A stretch of DNA of 64,000 nt from positions 1-64,000 of the forward strand of contig CALAVE010000027.1 in NCBI GenBank assembly GCA_937892215.1, given 5' to 3'. A program made the translations under genes and the position numbers. This DNA comes from an uncultured Porphyromonadaceae bacterium (GTDB lineage: Bacteria > Bacteroidota > Bacteroidia > Bacteroidales > Muribaculaceae). Numbering within the stretch: the first letter of the stretch is position 1; each line of letters begins with the position of its first letter. This document shows, piece by piece, positions 25,837-34,368 of this stretch. The notes below the pieces were generated by a model. The model worked only from the letters and a program-made list of their open reading frames with translations, did not search any database and was not told where the DNA came from.

Positions 25837-27231
25837 ATGGAATTAAAACGAACTAAAATAGTTGACATTTTCAACCCCGAACTGGTGGGGAACAAGGTGT
25901 GCGTAAAAGGCTGGGTGCGTACCCGCCGAGGCAACAAAAACGTGCAGTTTGTGGCACTAAACGACGGTTCTACGATAAAGAATCTGCAGATAGTGATAGA
26001 CCTTGAGAAATTCGACGAAGAGACGCTGAAACCGATAACTACCGGATCGAGTCTGCACGTTGAAGGCGAGCTTGTGGCATCGCAAGGCAAAGGTCAGAGC
26101 GTGGAGGTTCAGGCTACCAGCATTGAAGTTTACGGCACAGCTGACCCGGAGGAATATCCTTTGCAGAAGAAGGGCCACACGCTGGAGTTCCTGCGCGAGA
26201 AGGCTCATCTGCGGATGCGCACCAACACGTTCGGCGCGGTGTTCCGCATCCGTCACCACCTAGCATTTGCTGTGCACAAATTCTTCAACGACCGCGGTTT
26301 CTTCTACCTGAACACGCCGCTCATCACAGCAAGTGACGCTGAGGGCGCAGGCGAAATGTTCCAAGTGACGACACTTGACCTCAACAACCTGCCCAAGACA
26401 GAAGAAGGCAAGATAGACTTCACAAAGGACTTCTTCGGAAAGGCAACAAACCTGACCGTGTCGGGGCAACTTGAAGGCGAACTGGGAGCCACATCGCTGG
26501 GTGCCATCTACACCTTCGGCCCCACGTTCCGTGCCGAGAACAGCAACACACCGCGCCATCTGGCCGAGTTCTGGATGATAGAGCCGGAGATAGCGTTCTA
26601 CGACATCACCGACAATATGGACCTTGCCGAGGACTTTATTAAGTTCTGCGTGAAATGGGCACTGGACCACTGCAAAGATGACATTGAGTTCCTGAACAAG
26701 ATGTACGACGACACGCTGATTGAGCGCCTGCAGGGAGTGCTGAAAGAGAAGTTTGTCCGCCTCACTTACACTGAGGGTATAGAGATACTGATGTCGTCGG
26801 GCAAGAAGTTTGAGTTCCCGGTTAAATGGGGTGTGGACCTGCAGAGCGAGCACGAGCGCTACCTTGTGGAGGAGCACTTCAAGCGCCCGGTGATTCTGAC
26901 CGACTATCCGAAGGAGATCAAGGCGTTCTACATGAAGCAGAACGAGGACGGGAAGACCGTGCGCGCAATGGACGTGCTATTCCCGCAGATAGGCGAGATA
27001 ATAGGCGGCAGCGAGCGCGAGGCCGACTATGACAAGCTACTCACACGCATAACCGAACTGGGAATCCCCATGAAGGACATGTGGTGGTACCTCGACACCC
27101 GCAAATTCGGCACGGTGCCCCACAGCGGCTTTGGCCTGGGCTTTGAGCGCCTGGTGCTGTTCGTAACAGGAATGCAGAACATCCGTGACGTGATAGCGTT
27201 CCCACGCACACCGAACAACGCAGAATTCTAA
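25837..27231 (+). CDS. asnS: Asparagine--tRNA ligase
   Basis: Class II synthetase that charges tRNA-Asn. The N-terminal OB-fold anticodon-binding domain (VCVKGWVRTRRGNKNVQFV) covers about residues 15-110. Motif 2 appears in FRAENSNTPRHLAEFWMIEP, and motif 3 in GFGLGFERLVLFVTGMQNIRD near the C-terminus. The frame opens at 25789, but the ATG at 25837 begins at the conserved N-terminus and avoids the leader hairpin. With that start it is 464 residues, the usual length. Confidence 0.95.
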   Translation: MELKRTKIVDIFNPELVGNKVCVKGWVRTRRGNKNVQFVALNDGSTIKNLQIVIDLEKFDEETLKPITTGSSLHVEGELVASQGKGQSVEVQATSIEVYGTADPEEYPLQKKGHTLEFLREKAHLRMRTNTFGAVFRIRHHLAFAVHKFFNDRGFFYLNTPLITASDAEGAGEMFQVTTLDLNNLPKTEEGKIDFTKDFFGKATNLTVSGQLEGELGATSLGAIYTFGPTFRAENSNTPRHLAEFWMIEPEIAFYDITDNMDLAEDFIKFCVKWALDHCKDDIEFLNKMYDDTLIERLQGVLKEKFVRLTYTEGIEILMSSGKKFEFPVKWGVDLQSEHERYLVEEHFKRPVILTDYPKEIKAFYMKQNEDGKTVRAMDVLFPQIGEIIGGSEREADYDKLLTRITELGIPMKDMWWYLDTRKFGTVPHSGFGLGFERLVLFVTGMQNIRDVIAFPRTPNNAEF

Positions 27232-27250
27232 AAGATATCAAGAATAACCG

Positions 27251-27286
27251 AAGAGGTGGCTGTGCTTTTAAGCATGGTCACCTCTT
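27251..27286. terminator. Hairpin between convergent asnS and def
   Basis: AAGAGGTG (27251-27258) pairs with CACCTCTT (27279-27286), with further inner pairing around a TTTTAA loop. Only a short T-rich stretch follows. Its position between convergent genes suits a terminator. Confidence 0.6.
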
Positions 27287-27393
27287 AAGTTATATTGTCT
27301 TAGCATATTGTCTCTATTGTCTTGGCAATCGCTGACAATTCAGTACTGCCAGGGTGCTAAACGCGTGCTTTTGGTTCAGGTTTGGTTGATGTG

Positions 27394-27966
27394 TCAGCGG
27401 CGACGCTGCGGGCGGACCGTTTTCACACGATAATCGCAATCCACCTTGCCCTCAACCATGTTGTTAAGTTTGCCACGATTGAGCTGCTTGCGGATAGCCG
27501 ACACATGGTCGATGAACATGTGTCCCTCCAGATGGTCGTATTCGTGCTGCACCACGCGCGCCAGGTAGCCCTCTATCACCTCATCGTGGGGCCGCCAGTT
27601 CTCATCGAGCCACTTTAGGCGAATGCGGTCGTGACGCGTAACATTCTCATGTATTCCGGGCAAACTGAGGCACCCTTCCTCGGCGGTTACCGTTTTGCTG
27701 CTCTCGTCCACCTCCAGCTCCGGATTAATCAGCACCATGCGAATATCCTTCAGTTCCGGACGACTCTGCGCAATCACGTCCACGTCGATGTAAATCAGCC
27801 GCACGTCGAGGCCCACCTGAGGTGCCGCTATTCCGATGCCGTCGCTCGCATACATGGTTTCCTTCATGTTCTGAATGAGTTCCTTGAGATTGGGATAATC
27901 AGGAGTTATGGGCTTTGCCACCTTGCGAAGCACCGGCTGGCCATAGATGTAAATAGGTAATATCAT
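27394..27966 (-). CDS. def: Peptide deformylase
   Basis: Iron-dependent hydrolase that removes the formyl group from nascent proteins. All three metal-site motifs are present: GIGIAAPQ (43-50), EGCLSLPG (97-104, metal Cys) and HEYDH (141-145). The length of 190 is normal for Bacteroidota. It is the last gene of the rho-ruvX-def run, 9 bases after ruvX. Confidence 0.96.
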   Translation of the reverse strand: MILPIYIYGQPVLRKVAKPITPDYPNLKELIQNMKETMYASDGIGIAAPQVGLDVRLIYIDVDVIAQSRPELKDIRMVLINPELEVDESSKTVTAEEGCLSLPGIHENVTRHDRIRLKWLDENWRPHDEVIEGYLARVVQHEYDHLEGHMFIDHVSAIRKQLNRGKLNNMVEGKVDCDYRVKTVRPQRRR

Positions 27967-27975
27967 AAAAACTAC

Positions 27976-28395
27976 TTAATGTTTACTTTGTAAATAATCG
28001 TTCAGAATAATGGTGGCCGCAATGCTATCGACCTTAGACTTATCGCGCCGGTCGCTTTTTTTCATTCCGCCATCGAGCATAGCCTTATGTGCAAGGGTGG
28101 AAGTGAACCGCTCGTCGAACAAGATTACCGGCATTTCCGGAAAGCACTTGCGCAGACGGGCCAGAAAAGGCTCAATGTAGCGCATGGACTCGCTTGGTTC
28201 ACCATTCATCTGGCGCGGCAGTCCCACCACTATAGCATCCACCTGTTCACGGGCAAAGTAGTCGGAGAGGAACTGCTCCACAGCGTGAGTTGGCACAGTG
28301 CCCAGCGCGTTGGCGACAATCTGCAGCGAGTCGGTCGCCGCTATCCCTGTGCGCTTGCGTCCATAGTCTATGCCAACTAATCGTCCCACGACCAA
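27976..28395 (-). CDS. ruvX: Putative pre-16S rRNA nuclease / RuvX (YqgF)
   Basis: RNase-H-fold protein needed for 16S rRNA 5'-end maturation (also annotated as a Holliday junction resolvase). The N-terminal GIDYGRKRTGIAATD holds the first catalytic Asp; VGLPRQMNG, FDERFTS and the C-terminal DSIAATIILNDYL are the other conserved blocks. Length 139 is typical. It lies 9 bases from both rho and def, so the three are very likely one transcript. Confidence 0.93.
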   Translation of the reverse strand: MVVGRLVGIDYGRKRTGIAATDSLQIVANALGTVPTHAVEQFLSDYFAREQVDAIVVGLPRQMNGEPSESMRYIEPFLARLRKCFPEMPVILFDERFTSTLAHKAMLDGGMKKSDRRDKSKVDSIAATIILNDYLQSKH

Positions 28396-28404
28396 ACACG
28401 CATT

Positions 28405-30411
28405 TTAGCTGTTCATCAGCAGAAGCAGCAACTCGTCGTTATTACGAGTGCGTTCCATCTGCTCCTTGATAAATTCCATTGCCTCGACAGGAGTGTATTC
28501 ACTGATGTGATTACGCAATACCCACATTCGTTTCAGAATCTCCTCGCGCAGTAGCAAGTCGTCGCGGCGAGTGCTGGAAGCGATGATATCAACTGCCGGG
28601 AATATTCGCTTGTTGCTAAGGCGACGGTCGAGCTGCAATTCCATGTTACCGGTTCCCTTGAACTCCTCGAATATCACCTCGTCCATCTTGGAGCCGGTGT
28701 CGGTCAGAGCCGTGGCTATGATGGTGAGGCTACCGCCGTTTTCTATGTTACGGGCCGCACCAAAGAAACGCTTGGGGCGTTGCAGAGCATTAGCATCCAC
28801 ACCACCGGTGAGGATTTTACCCGAAGCCGGAGCGTTAGTGTTATAGGCACGCGCCAGACGAGTGATGGAATCGAGAAGAATCACCACATCATGTCCACAT
28901 TCCACCATACGTTTAGCCTTAGCCAGGACCAGTTCGGCAATCTTCACATGGCGGTCGGCCGGTTCGTCGAACGTAGATGCAATCACCTCAGCGTTCACGC
29001 TGCGCGCCATATCGGTCACCTCTTCGGGTCGCTCATCAATCAGCAATATTATCATGTAAGCCTCAGGATGGTTTTCCGAGATTGCGTTGGCGATGTCTTT
29101 AAGAAGGACGGTCTTACCGGTCTTAGGCTGAGCCACGATAAGTCCACGCTGGCCTTTCCCGATGGGAGCGAACATATCCACCACGCGTGTGGAGATATTG
29201 GGATTAGTGTGGCTAACGAGGTCGAACTTTTCATCGGGGAAGAGCGGTACCAGGTGCTCAAAAGGCACACGGTCGCGGATAAACTCAGGCGAGCGGCCGT
29301 TAACCGACTTCACCGAGCACATGGGGAAATACTTCTCGCCTTCCTTGGGTGGGCGGATGGAGCATTCCACCACGTCGCCGGTTTTCAGACCATAGCTCTT
29401 GATTTGAGCCTGCGACACATAGATGTCGTCGGGCGAAGTGAGATAGTTATAGTCCGAAGAACGCAAGAAACCGTAACCGTCGGGCATAACCTCAAGGAGA
29501 CCTTCTCCGTCGAGAATTCCCTCAAAATTATACGGGCTATCGGCATAGGGATTATCCTCGCCCGGTTGCGGCTGTCCGTTCTGCTGATTGTTCTTGTTTT
29601 TCTTATTTTTCTTGTTCTTCTTGTTAGGATTTTCCTTGACAATAGTAGGTTCCTGAATCAGGATAGGAGCCTTAGCCGCTTCCTCGGCCGCGCGGCGACG
29701 GTTTTCCTCGGCAATGCGAGCGGCCTCTTCACGCTCTTCTTGCGTACGCGGCTTGAAAGTGGGCATTCCGCCGCTGAAGAAAGAGTCGAGCGATGCAGTG
29801 CGCTTGGGCTGTGGCTCTTCTTTCTGGACGAGTACCGGCTGAGTTTCGGCAGGCTCAGAGTTTTCGGGAGCCGAAACTTCATCCTTCTCTAAATTAACGC
29901 GCTCTGCCGCAGTGATTCTGTGACGCTCGCGAACCCTCTTTACGGGTGCCGGCGGAGCAGGCTCGTCCTCGTGCTTGGCGGCTTCAGCCTCCACAGGCCG
30001 GTCTGCGGCTGAATCAGGTTCCTGCGGCACGGACTCCGCAGGGGTTTCCTCCACGATATCTGGAGCCGAAGCGGCCAGCTTGGTCGGCTTTCTGCCACGT
30101 TTTTTGGGTTGTTTGGGCTGTTCTTCGGGAAGGGTTTGCTCCTTTTCAGCGTTTTTTTCTTCAGGTTTCTCTTCTTTCTTGGGTTTTTCCTTAGCCTGTT
30201 CGGCCTTCGCAGCCTGGGTCTCCTCCTTTCGAGGACGTCCGCGACGCCGTTTTTCGGGGGCGTTCTGCGACTCCACTATAGCTTGCTGGTCTAGGATGCC
30301 GAACACAAGGTCGGTTTGCGACATCGACTCAGCTTTCTTTATACCCATTTCTTTAGCGATATTTTTAAGTTCAGCCTCGCTTTTGGCATTCAGTTCATTG
30401 ATATTGTACAT
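28405..30411 (-). CDS. rho: Transcription termination factor Rho with a long disordered insertion
   Basis: Hexameric RNA-dependent ATPase that ends transcription. A short N-terminal helical domain (residues 1-45) is followed by about 250 low-complexity residues (50-295) rich in K, E, P, A and N, with two AT-hook-like patches (RRGRPRK at 56-62, KRGRKPT at 104-110) and an Asn/Lys run at 262-277. The RNA-binding cold-shock domain (about 298-372) and the motor with Walker A QPKTGKT (428-434) follow. At 668 residues it far exceeds E. coli Rho (419). Such insertions are typical of Bacteroidota Rho. The 5' leader is about 200 bases. Confidence 0.97.
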   Translation of the reverse strand: MYNINELNAKSEAELKNIAKEMGIKKAESMSQTDLVFGILDQQAIVESQNAPEKRRRGRPRKEETQAAKAEQAKEKPKKEEKPEEKNAEKEQTLPEEQPKQPKKRGRKPTKLAASAPDIVEETPAESVPQEPDSAADRPVEAEAAKHEDEPAPPAPVKRVRERHRITAAERVNLEKDEVSAPENSEPAETQPVLVQKEEPQPKRTASLDSFFSGGMPTFKPRTQEEREEAARIAEENRRRAAEEAAKAPILIQEPTIVKENPNKKNKKNKKNKNNQQNGQPQPGEDNPYADSPYNFEGILDGEGLLEVMPDGYGFLRSSDYNYLTSPDDIYVSQAQIKSYGLKTGDVVECSIRPPKEGEKYFPMCSVKSVNGRSPEFIRDRVPFEHLVPLFPDEKFDLVSHTNPNISTRVVDMFAPIGKGQRGLIVAQPKTGKTVLLKDIANAISENHPEAYMIILLIDERPEEVTDMARSVNAEVIASTFDEPADRHVKIAELVLAKAKRMVECGHDVVILLDSITRLARAYNTNAPASGKILTGGVDANALQRPKRFFGAARNIENGGSLTIIATALTDTGSKMDEVIFEEFKGTGNMELQLDRRLSNKRIFPAVDIIASSTRRDDLLLREEILKRMWVLRNHISEYTPVEAMEFIKEQMERTRNNDELLLLLMNS

Positions 30412-30762
30412 AATAAATCAATTATTCGTTGTTATCCGCAAATGTCGCACTATCCGGCACAAACTCGGCCGACGGGACATGCTCACGCTTGTCACATCAT
30501 TGCGCACAATTATTTGGATATAATCAGCACTAATTTTTCTTTTTGTAAAGTGTATGTAAAAAGGAATCTTGAGCTCGTAAGCTCGGATTTTTATTGACTT
30601 TTTTCGCTTACGCATTGCAAAGGTAGCACTTTTTATTTTAAAACAAACCTTTTTTGCTCATTTTTCTTGCGTAAAGCGTGAATTTTGCCCTATATTTTCA
30701 TGCTTAATGTTCCTCACATCCCAGTTTTTTCTTAAATTCGCAGTCTAAAAACAGAAATCCAG
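30412..30762. promoter_or_regulatory. Divergent promoter region between rho and the thioesterase gene
   Basis: A 351-base gene-free gap. The rho -7 box is CAAAGGTA at 30618-30625 (TACCTTTG leftward), giving rho a 5' leader of about 200 bases that holds a small hairpin (GAGCT/AGCTC near 30573). The thioesterase promoter is TAAATTCG at 30733-30740. No small gene is convincing here. Confidence 0.55.
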
Positions 30763-31500
30763 ATGATAAAAGAATTCTCAAACACATATTTTCTATCGGC
30801 CGCTGAATGCAATCCACAGGGAGAAATGCCTATGCAATTGCTAATGGAGCGTATAATTGAAATAGCCACGTTACACGCCAATTCATGGGGAGTGGGCTAT
30901 GCCCGTCTCATCGAAGACAACCAAGTGTGGGTTCTATCACGTGTCACGACAGAAATGACACAGTATCCCAAAGTTAACGAAAGTTATACGCTGGTTACAT
31001 GGATTGAAGACTATAACCGCTTTTATTCACAGCGTAACATGGAAATTCTGAATCATGAGGGGAAAACCATAGGTTACGCCAGAACGATATGGATGGTGAT
31101 AAACTTCACCACCCGAGAGAGCATGGACATATCCAAACTAAGCTACATCAGCGAGAACGTCACCCCTCACCCCTGCCCCATAGCGCCGCAGGGGCGGTTG
31201 CGCACGGTTTCTGCTCCTACTCGCGTATCGGAGCACAAATTCCTTTACACCGAGTGTGATTTCAACCGCCACGTGAACACCACCCGCTACCTGGAACTAC
31301 TCATGAATCAGTTCCCACTTGATTTTCACGACAACAACTTGGTTCATCGCTTGGAGATGGCATTCATCAAGGAAACCACATTCGGAGAGACAGTGAACGT
31401 GAACATAGATGAGAGCGAACCTCTGGACTGCTTCATATCCATTGACAACGGAAACGTTTCGCACTGCCGTGCCCGAATCACCTTTGCGTCCAGAGGATAA
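30763..31500 (+). CDS. Acyl-ACP thioesterase (FatA/B-like)
   Basis: Releases fatty acids from acyl carrier protein. The protein has two hotdog folds. The first half contains a helix with HANSWGVGYARLIEDNQVWVLSR and the second the conserved CDFNRHVNTTRYLELLMNQF, where Asn, His and acidic residues form the active site. The 245 residues match bacterial acyl-ACP thioesterases (PF01643). A YigZ gene follows after 21 bases and probably shares the transcript. Confidence 0.9.
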   Translation: MIKEFSNTYFLSAAECNPQGEMPMQLLMERIIEIATLHANSWGVGYARLIEDNQVWVLSRVTTEMTQYPKVNESYTLVTWIEDYNRFYSQRNMEILNHEGKTIGYARTIWMVINFTTRESMDISKLSYISENVTPHPCPIAPQGRLRTVSAPTRVSEHKFLYTECDFNRHVNTTRYLELLMNQFPLDFHDNNLVHRLEMAFIKETTFGETVNVNIDESEPLDCFISIDNGNVSHCRARITFASRG

Positions 31501-31521
31501 ACGTAAAATAACTTCCATATC

Positions 31522-32124
31522 ATGGACCTGTTCAAGACCATCAGTGCCCCCTCGCAAGGACTCTACAAGGAGAAAATGAGCAAATTCATATCCTTCGCTA
31601 TTCCTGTGGCTACGGCCGATGAAGCCAAAGCGGAGATAAAGCGCGTAGCCAACGAATACCACGATGCGCGACACTGCTGCTGGGCCTACATGATAGGGAC
31701 CGAACGCAATGTGTATCTCTCGAGCGATAACGGAGAGCCGAGCGGCACAGCAGGTAAGCCCATTCTGGGGCAAATAAATTCTTTTGAACTTACTAACATA
31801 GTGATAGTGGTGGTGAGATACTTCGGGGGTATAAAACTGGGCACATCCGGGCTTATCGAGGCATACCGCCAAGCGGCGCGCGAAGCCATTGAAGCGGCAG
31901 AGATAATAGAGCGCCACGAGCAGGCATCGTTTTCGTTCACATTCGACTACATGGCCATGAACGACGTGATGAAAATCATTAAAGCCCATGCGGTGCGCAT
32001 AACCGAGCAAGACTTTAACAACACCTGCGCGATGACACTGCAATGCGATGCGGACCTCATGCCTGTGTTGCGTGCCAAACTCGCGCCACATATCGACGCG
32101 GCAGACGCGGCTACCGGAGAATGA
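31522..32124 (+). CDS. YigZ/IMPACT family protein
   Basis: A 200-residue member of the UPF0029/IMPACT family. The N-terminal domain carries SKFISFAIPVATADEAKAEI, HDARHCCWAYMIG and SSDNGEPSGTAGKPIL, followed by VVVVRYFGGIKLGTSGLIEAYR, the family signature; a ferredoxin-like C-terminal domain completes it. Bacterial members are thought to bind nucleic acid or ribosomes, but the precise role is unknown. Confidence 0.92.
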   Translation: MDLFKTISAPSQGLYKEKMSKFISFAIPVATADEAKAEIKRVANEYHDARHCCWAYMIGTERNVYLSSDNGEPSGTAGKPILGQINSFELTNIVIVVVRYFGGIKLGTSGLIEAYRQAAREAIEAAEIIERHEQASFSFTFDYMAMNDVMKIIKAHAVRITEQDFNNTCAMTLQCDADLMPVLRAKLAPHIDAADAATGE

Positions 32125-32152
32125 TTTTTTTGGCGGTTACCTTTTTTTTAGT

Positions 32153-32160
32153 TAGTTTTG
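32153..32160 (+). promoter_or_regulatory. Promoter -7 box of the first PorT-like gene
   Basis: TAGTTTTG, 39 bases before the ATG at 32200. Confidence 0.5.
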
Positions 32161-32199
32161 CAGAAAAATAATTAATAACAACATAAAAAACATACAGAC

Positions 32200-32808
32200 A
32201 TGAAATTCTTAAAACACTTTTTGGTTATAGCCTTTGTGGCAGCCATAGCAACTGCTCCGGCTTCAGCTCAGGTGCGCTTCGGTGTTAAGGCCGGTATGGC
32301 CATTAACAAGTTAGCGTTCAACACGAGTACGTTCAACAAGGACAACCGACTGGGATTCACCGGCGGTGTGATGACCGAGATAGGCGTTCCCATTGTGGGA
32401 CTTTGCATCGACGCATCACTGCTCTATGCTCACCGCAGCGGTGACATTCAGGATGGTGACATCCAGTTTAAGCGCGACTTCATTGACATTCCCATAAACA
32501 TCAAGTACAAATTCAGTATTTTAGGTTCGGGCAATATTATTGCTCCATTTGTTACTACCGGTCCGGATTTTTCCATCCTGCTGAGTAAAAAGAACGGAGA
32601 AGACGGAGGCACGACCTGGAAAAACAAGAGTTTCAACACAGCATGGAACATAGGATTAGGTCTGGAAATAGTGAAACACCTTCAGATAGCCGCATCCTAC
32701 AGTTTCGGTCTGAACAACACAATAGAGAAGATAACCGGTCTTAAGGACATCAGCGCCATTGACGGTAAGGACCGCTGCTGGACATTAACAGCCGCATATC
32801 TATTCTGA
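32200..32808 (+). CDS. PorT-like outer-membrane beta-barrel protein, copy 1
   Basis: A signal peptide (residues 1-23, ending PASA) precedes a barrel of about eight strands. It opens with VRFGVKAGMAINKLAF and ends RCWTLTAAYLF, with a C-terminal aromatic residue for Bam recognition. Length 202 fits the PorT/OMP_b-brl_2 group. A related gene follows at 33018 with the same closing pattern, so the two are paralogues. Function is unknown; general PorT-like barrels occur without any type IX secretion. Confidence 0.8.
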   Translation: MKFLKHFLVIAFVAAIATAPASAQVRFGVKAGMAINKLAFNTSTFNKDNRLGFTGGVMTEIGVPIVGLCIDASLLYAHRSGDIQDGDIQFKRDFIDIPINIKYKFSILGSGNIIAPFVTTGPDFSILLSKKNGEDGGTTWKNKSFNTAWNIGLGLEIVKHLQIAASYSFGLNNTIEKITGLKDISAIDGKDRCWTLTAAYLF

Positions 32809-32837
32809 CGCTGAGGATAGCAAGCATACACATCAAT

Positions 32838-32870
32838 CCCTTCCGGCTCAATTCCCGGAAGGGTTTTTTT
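32838..32870 (+). terminator. Terminator after PorT-like copy 1
   Basis: CCCTTCCGG (32838-32846) pairs perfectly with CCGGAAGGG (32855-32863), followed by seven T. Confidence 0.92.
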
Positions 32871-32910
32871 CGTTTATCATAACACCTTGCAGCCGGGTTT
32901 AAGGCCAAAC

Positions 32911-32963
32911 TCCACTACTGCAAAAGCTGTCATTTTCCAAATTTTCTCCACCTCTGTAGTGGA
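32911..32963. repeat. Inverted repeat upstream of PorT-like copy 2
   Basis: TCCACTAC (32911-32918) and GTAGTGGA (32956-32963) are perfect 8-base inverted copies, 37 bases apart, ending 17 bases before the -7 box TAACTTTG (32981-32988). They could be an operator pair or just RNA-free DNA structure. Confidence 0.45.
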
Positions 32964-32980
32964 AATCAAAAAAAACTGAT

Positions 32981-32988
32981 TAACTTTG
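32981..32988 (+). promoter_or_regulatory. Promoter -7 box of PorT-like copy 2
   Basis: TAACTTTG, 29 bases before the ATG at 33018. Confidence 0.6.
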
Positions 32989-33017
32989 CAATCACTAACA
33001 AAACACAGTTCAGGAAT

Positions 33018-33647
33018 ATGGCAAAGAAAACATATCTGCTTATAGCAGCCGCAATAATGCTATTCACATCACTCACAGCCGAGGCGCAGAGGTCGCACTG
33101 GGGCGTGGTGATAGGTGGCAACTACAACGAGATTCACTTCAAGCAGCAGGACATTTTTAATGTTGACAGAGGTTTCGGCGGCACAGCCGGACTTATGGGA
33201 GAACTCATGGTACCCGGTGTGGGTTTCGGATTTGAAGCGCAGTTACTCTACACGCTTCGTTCCGGCACATTCCACATGGAAGACAGAAGGGCATGGAGTT
33301 CGCTCGGTCTGGGGAAAGAGCGAGTGATGCTTCACTACATCGACGTACCCATAAGCCTGAAATTCAAATATCGTAATATGAACGGGTTTGAGAACACGCT
33401 GGCTCCGCTTATCTACGCCGGTCCCGTGTTCTCATTCCTCGTTGGGCACAGCAAGGTTGGCGACCAACTGAGATATGACCACCTTAACATAGGTCTTCGC
33501 ATAGGAGTGGGTGTGGAACTGTTTTCACGCGTTCAGATAAGCGGCAACTACACATTCAGCGTGGGTGAAGCGCTGCGCACAAAACTGCTTGAAGAGCACT
33601 CGGCCAAAAACCGTTGCTGGACCATTACGGCAGTCTATCTCTTCTGA
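33018..33647 (+). CDS. PorT-like outer-membrane beta-barrel protein, copy 2
   Basis: A 209-residue barrel with signal peptide (ending AEAQ). It is a paralogue of the previous gene: the same order of strands, matching blocks such as YIDVPISLKFKY versus FIDIPINIKYKF, and the ending RCWTITAVYLF. The pair has diverged strongly, and each copy has its own promoter and terminator, so they are probably differently regulated. Function is not known. Confidence 0.8.
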   Translation: MAKKTYLLIAAAIMLFTSLTAEAQRSHWGVVIGGNYNEIHFKQQDIFNVDRGFGGTAGLMGELMVPGVGFGFEAQLLYTLRSGTFHMEDRRAWSSLGLGKERVMLHYIDVPISLKFKYRNMNGFENTLAPLIYAGPVFSFLVGHSKVGDQLRYDHLNIGLRIGVGVELFSRVQISGNYTFSVGEALRTKLLEEHSAKNRCWTITAVYLF

Positions 33648-33674
33648 CACGCTACAGAGCACACAAGTATTATA

Positions 33675-33712
33675 ATGCGGACCGGCCTCAACGACCAGTC
33701 CGCATCTTTTTT
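33675..33712. terminator. Terminator between PorT-like copy 2 and DJ-1 gene
   Basis: ATGCGGAC (33675-33682) pairs perfectly with GTCCGCAT (33698-33705), followed by CTTTTTTG. Confidence 0.85.
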
Positions 33713-33749
33713 GTCAGTAAATAATAGGTTAGGCAATGGTATCGGGCAC

Positions 33750-34301
33750 TTAAGCCAAGAGCATACCTTGCGCAACTTCCGCAGCGGTTTCCTCGCCAAC
33801 CAGAGCCGTGACAATGGCCAGAGCAAAAGAGGCCGCGCTAGCCGGTCCTTGACCGGTTATGATATTACCGTCGGTTACGGCATGCTCGCGAACCAGCGTT
33901 GCGCCTTCCATACCGGCTTCCATCCCGGGATAACACACCGCACGCTTGCCTTGCAACAGGCCCAACGGTCCCAGGACTATGCTGGGCGAAGCGCAGATAG
34001 CAGCCACTCCACGTCCCTGAGCCGCCTGAGACTTAAGCAACCGGCAAAGTGGTTCACAGGCTGCCAGATTAGAAGCGCCGGGCATTCCGCCTGGCAGCAC
34101 CAGCCAGTCGGCGTCGGAACAATCATAATCACTAAACAAGGCATCGGCAGTGACAATAACATCGTGCGCACCCACAACTTCGGGCGTATCCATTACCGAT
34201 ACAGTAACAGCCGTGATTCCGGCACGACGCAAAACATCGACCGCAGTCAACGCCTCAATCTCTTCAAAGCCATCGGCTAAAAACACATATACTCTTCCCA
34301 T
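33750..34301 (-). CDS. DJ-1/PfpI family protein
   Basis: A 183-residue protein of the DJ-1/ThiJ type. The conserved acidic residue lies in DGFEEIEA (residues 10-17), and the reactive cysteine is C103 in AAICASPSIVLGPLG. Members act as deglycases, chaperones or redox sensors; which applies here is unknown. It lies 67 bases downstream of nth in the same direction. Confidence 0.9.
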   Translation of the reverse strand: MGRVYVFLADGFEEIEALTAVDVLRRAGITAVTVSVMDTPEVVGAHDVIVTADALFSDYDCSDADWLVLPGGMPGASNLAACEPLCRLLKSQAAQGRGVAAICASPSIVLGPLGLLQGKRAVCYPGMEAGMEGATLVREHAVTDGNIITGQGPASAASFALAIVTALVGEETAAEVAQGMLLA

Positions 34302-34368
34302 AATATACTAATATTTAATTATTTGAAACCAATAAAAGCCATATTTTGCGGTGAACACCTTGCAGGGG

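Noticed and set aside
28780..29892. 370-residue ORF antisense to rho
   Set aside because: Shadow frame created by the codon bias of rho; no start context and no recognisable domain.
30418..30615. Possible 65-residue leader peptide before rho
   Set aside because: Its ATG lies 3 bases after the rho -7 box, so it would not be within the transcript from that promoter.
32200..33647. Type IX secretion locus
   Set aside because: The two barrels are only PorT-like in fold; no gldKLMN, porUV or sov-like genes are present.
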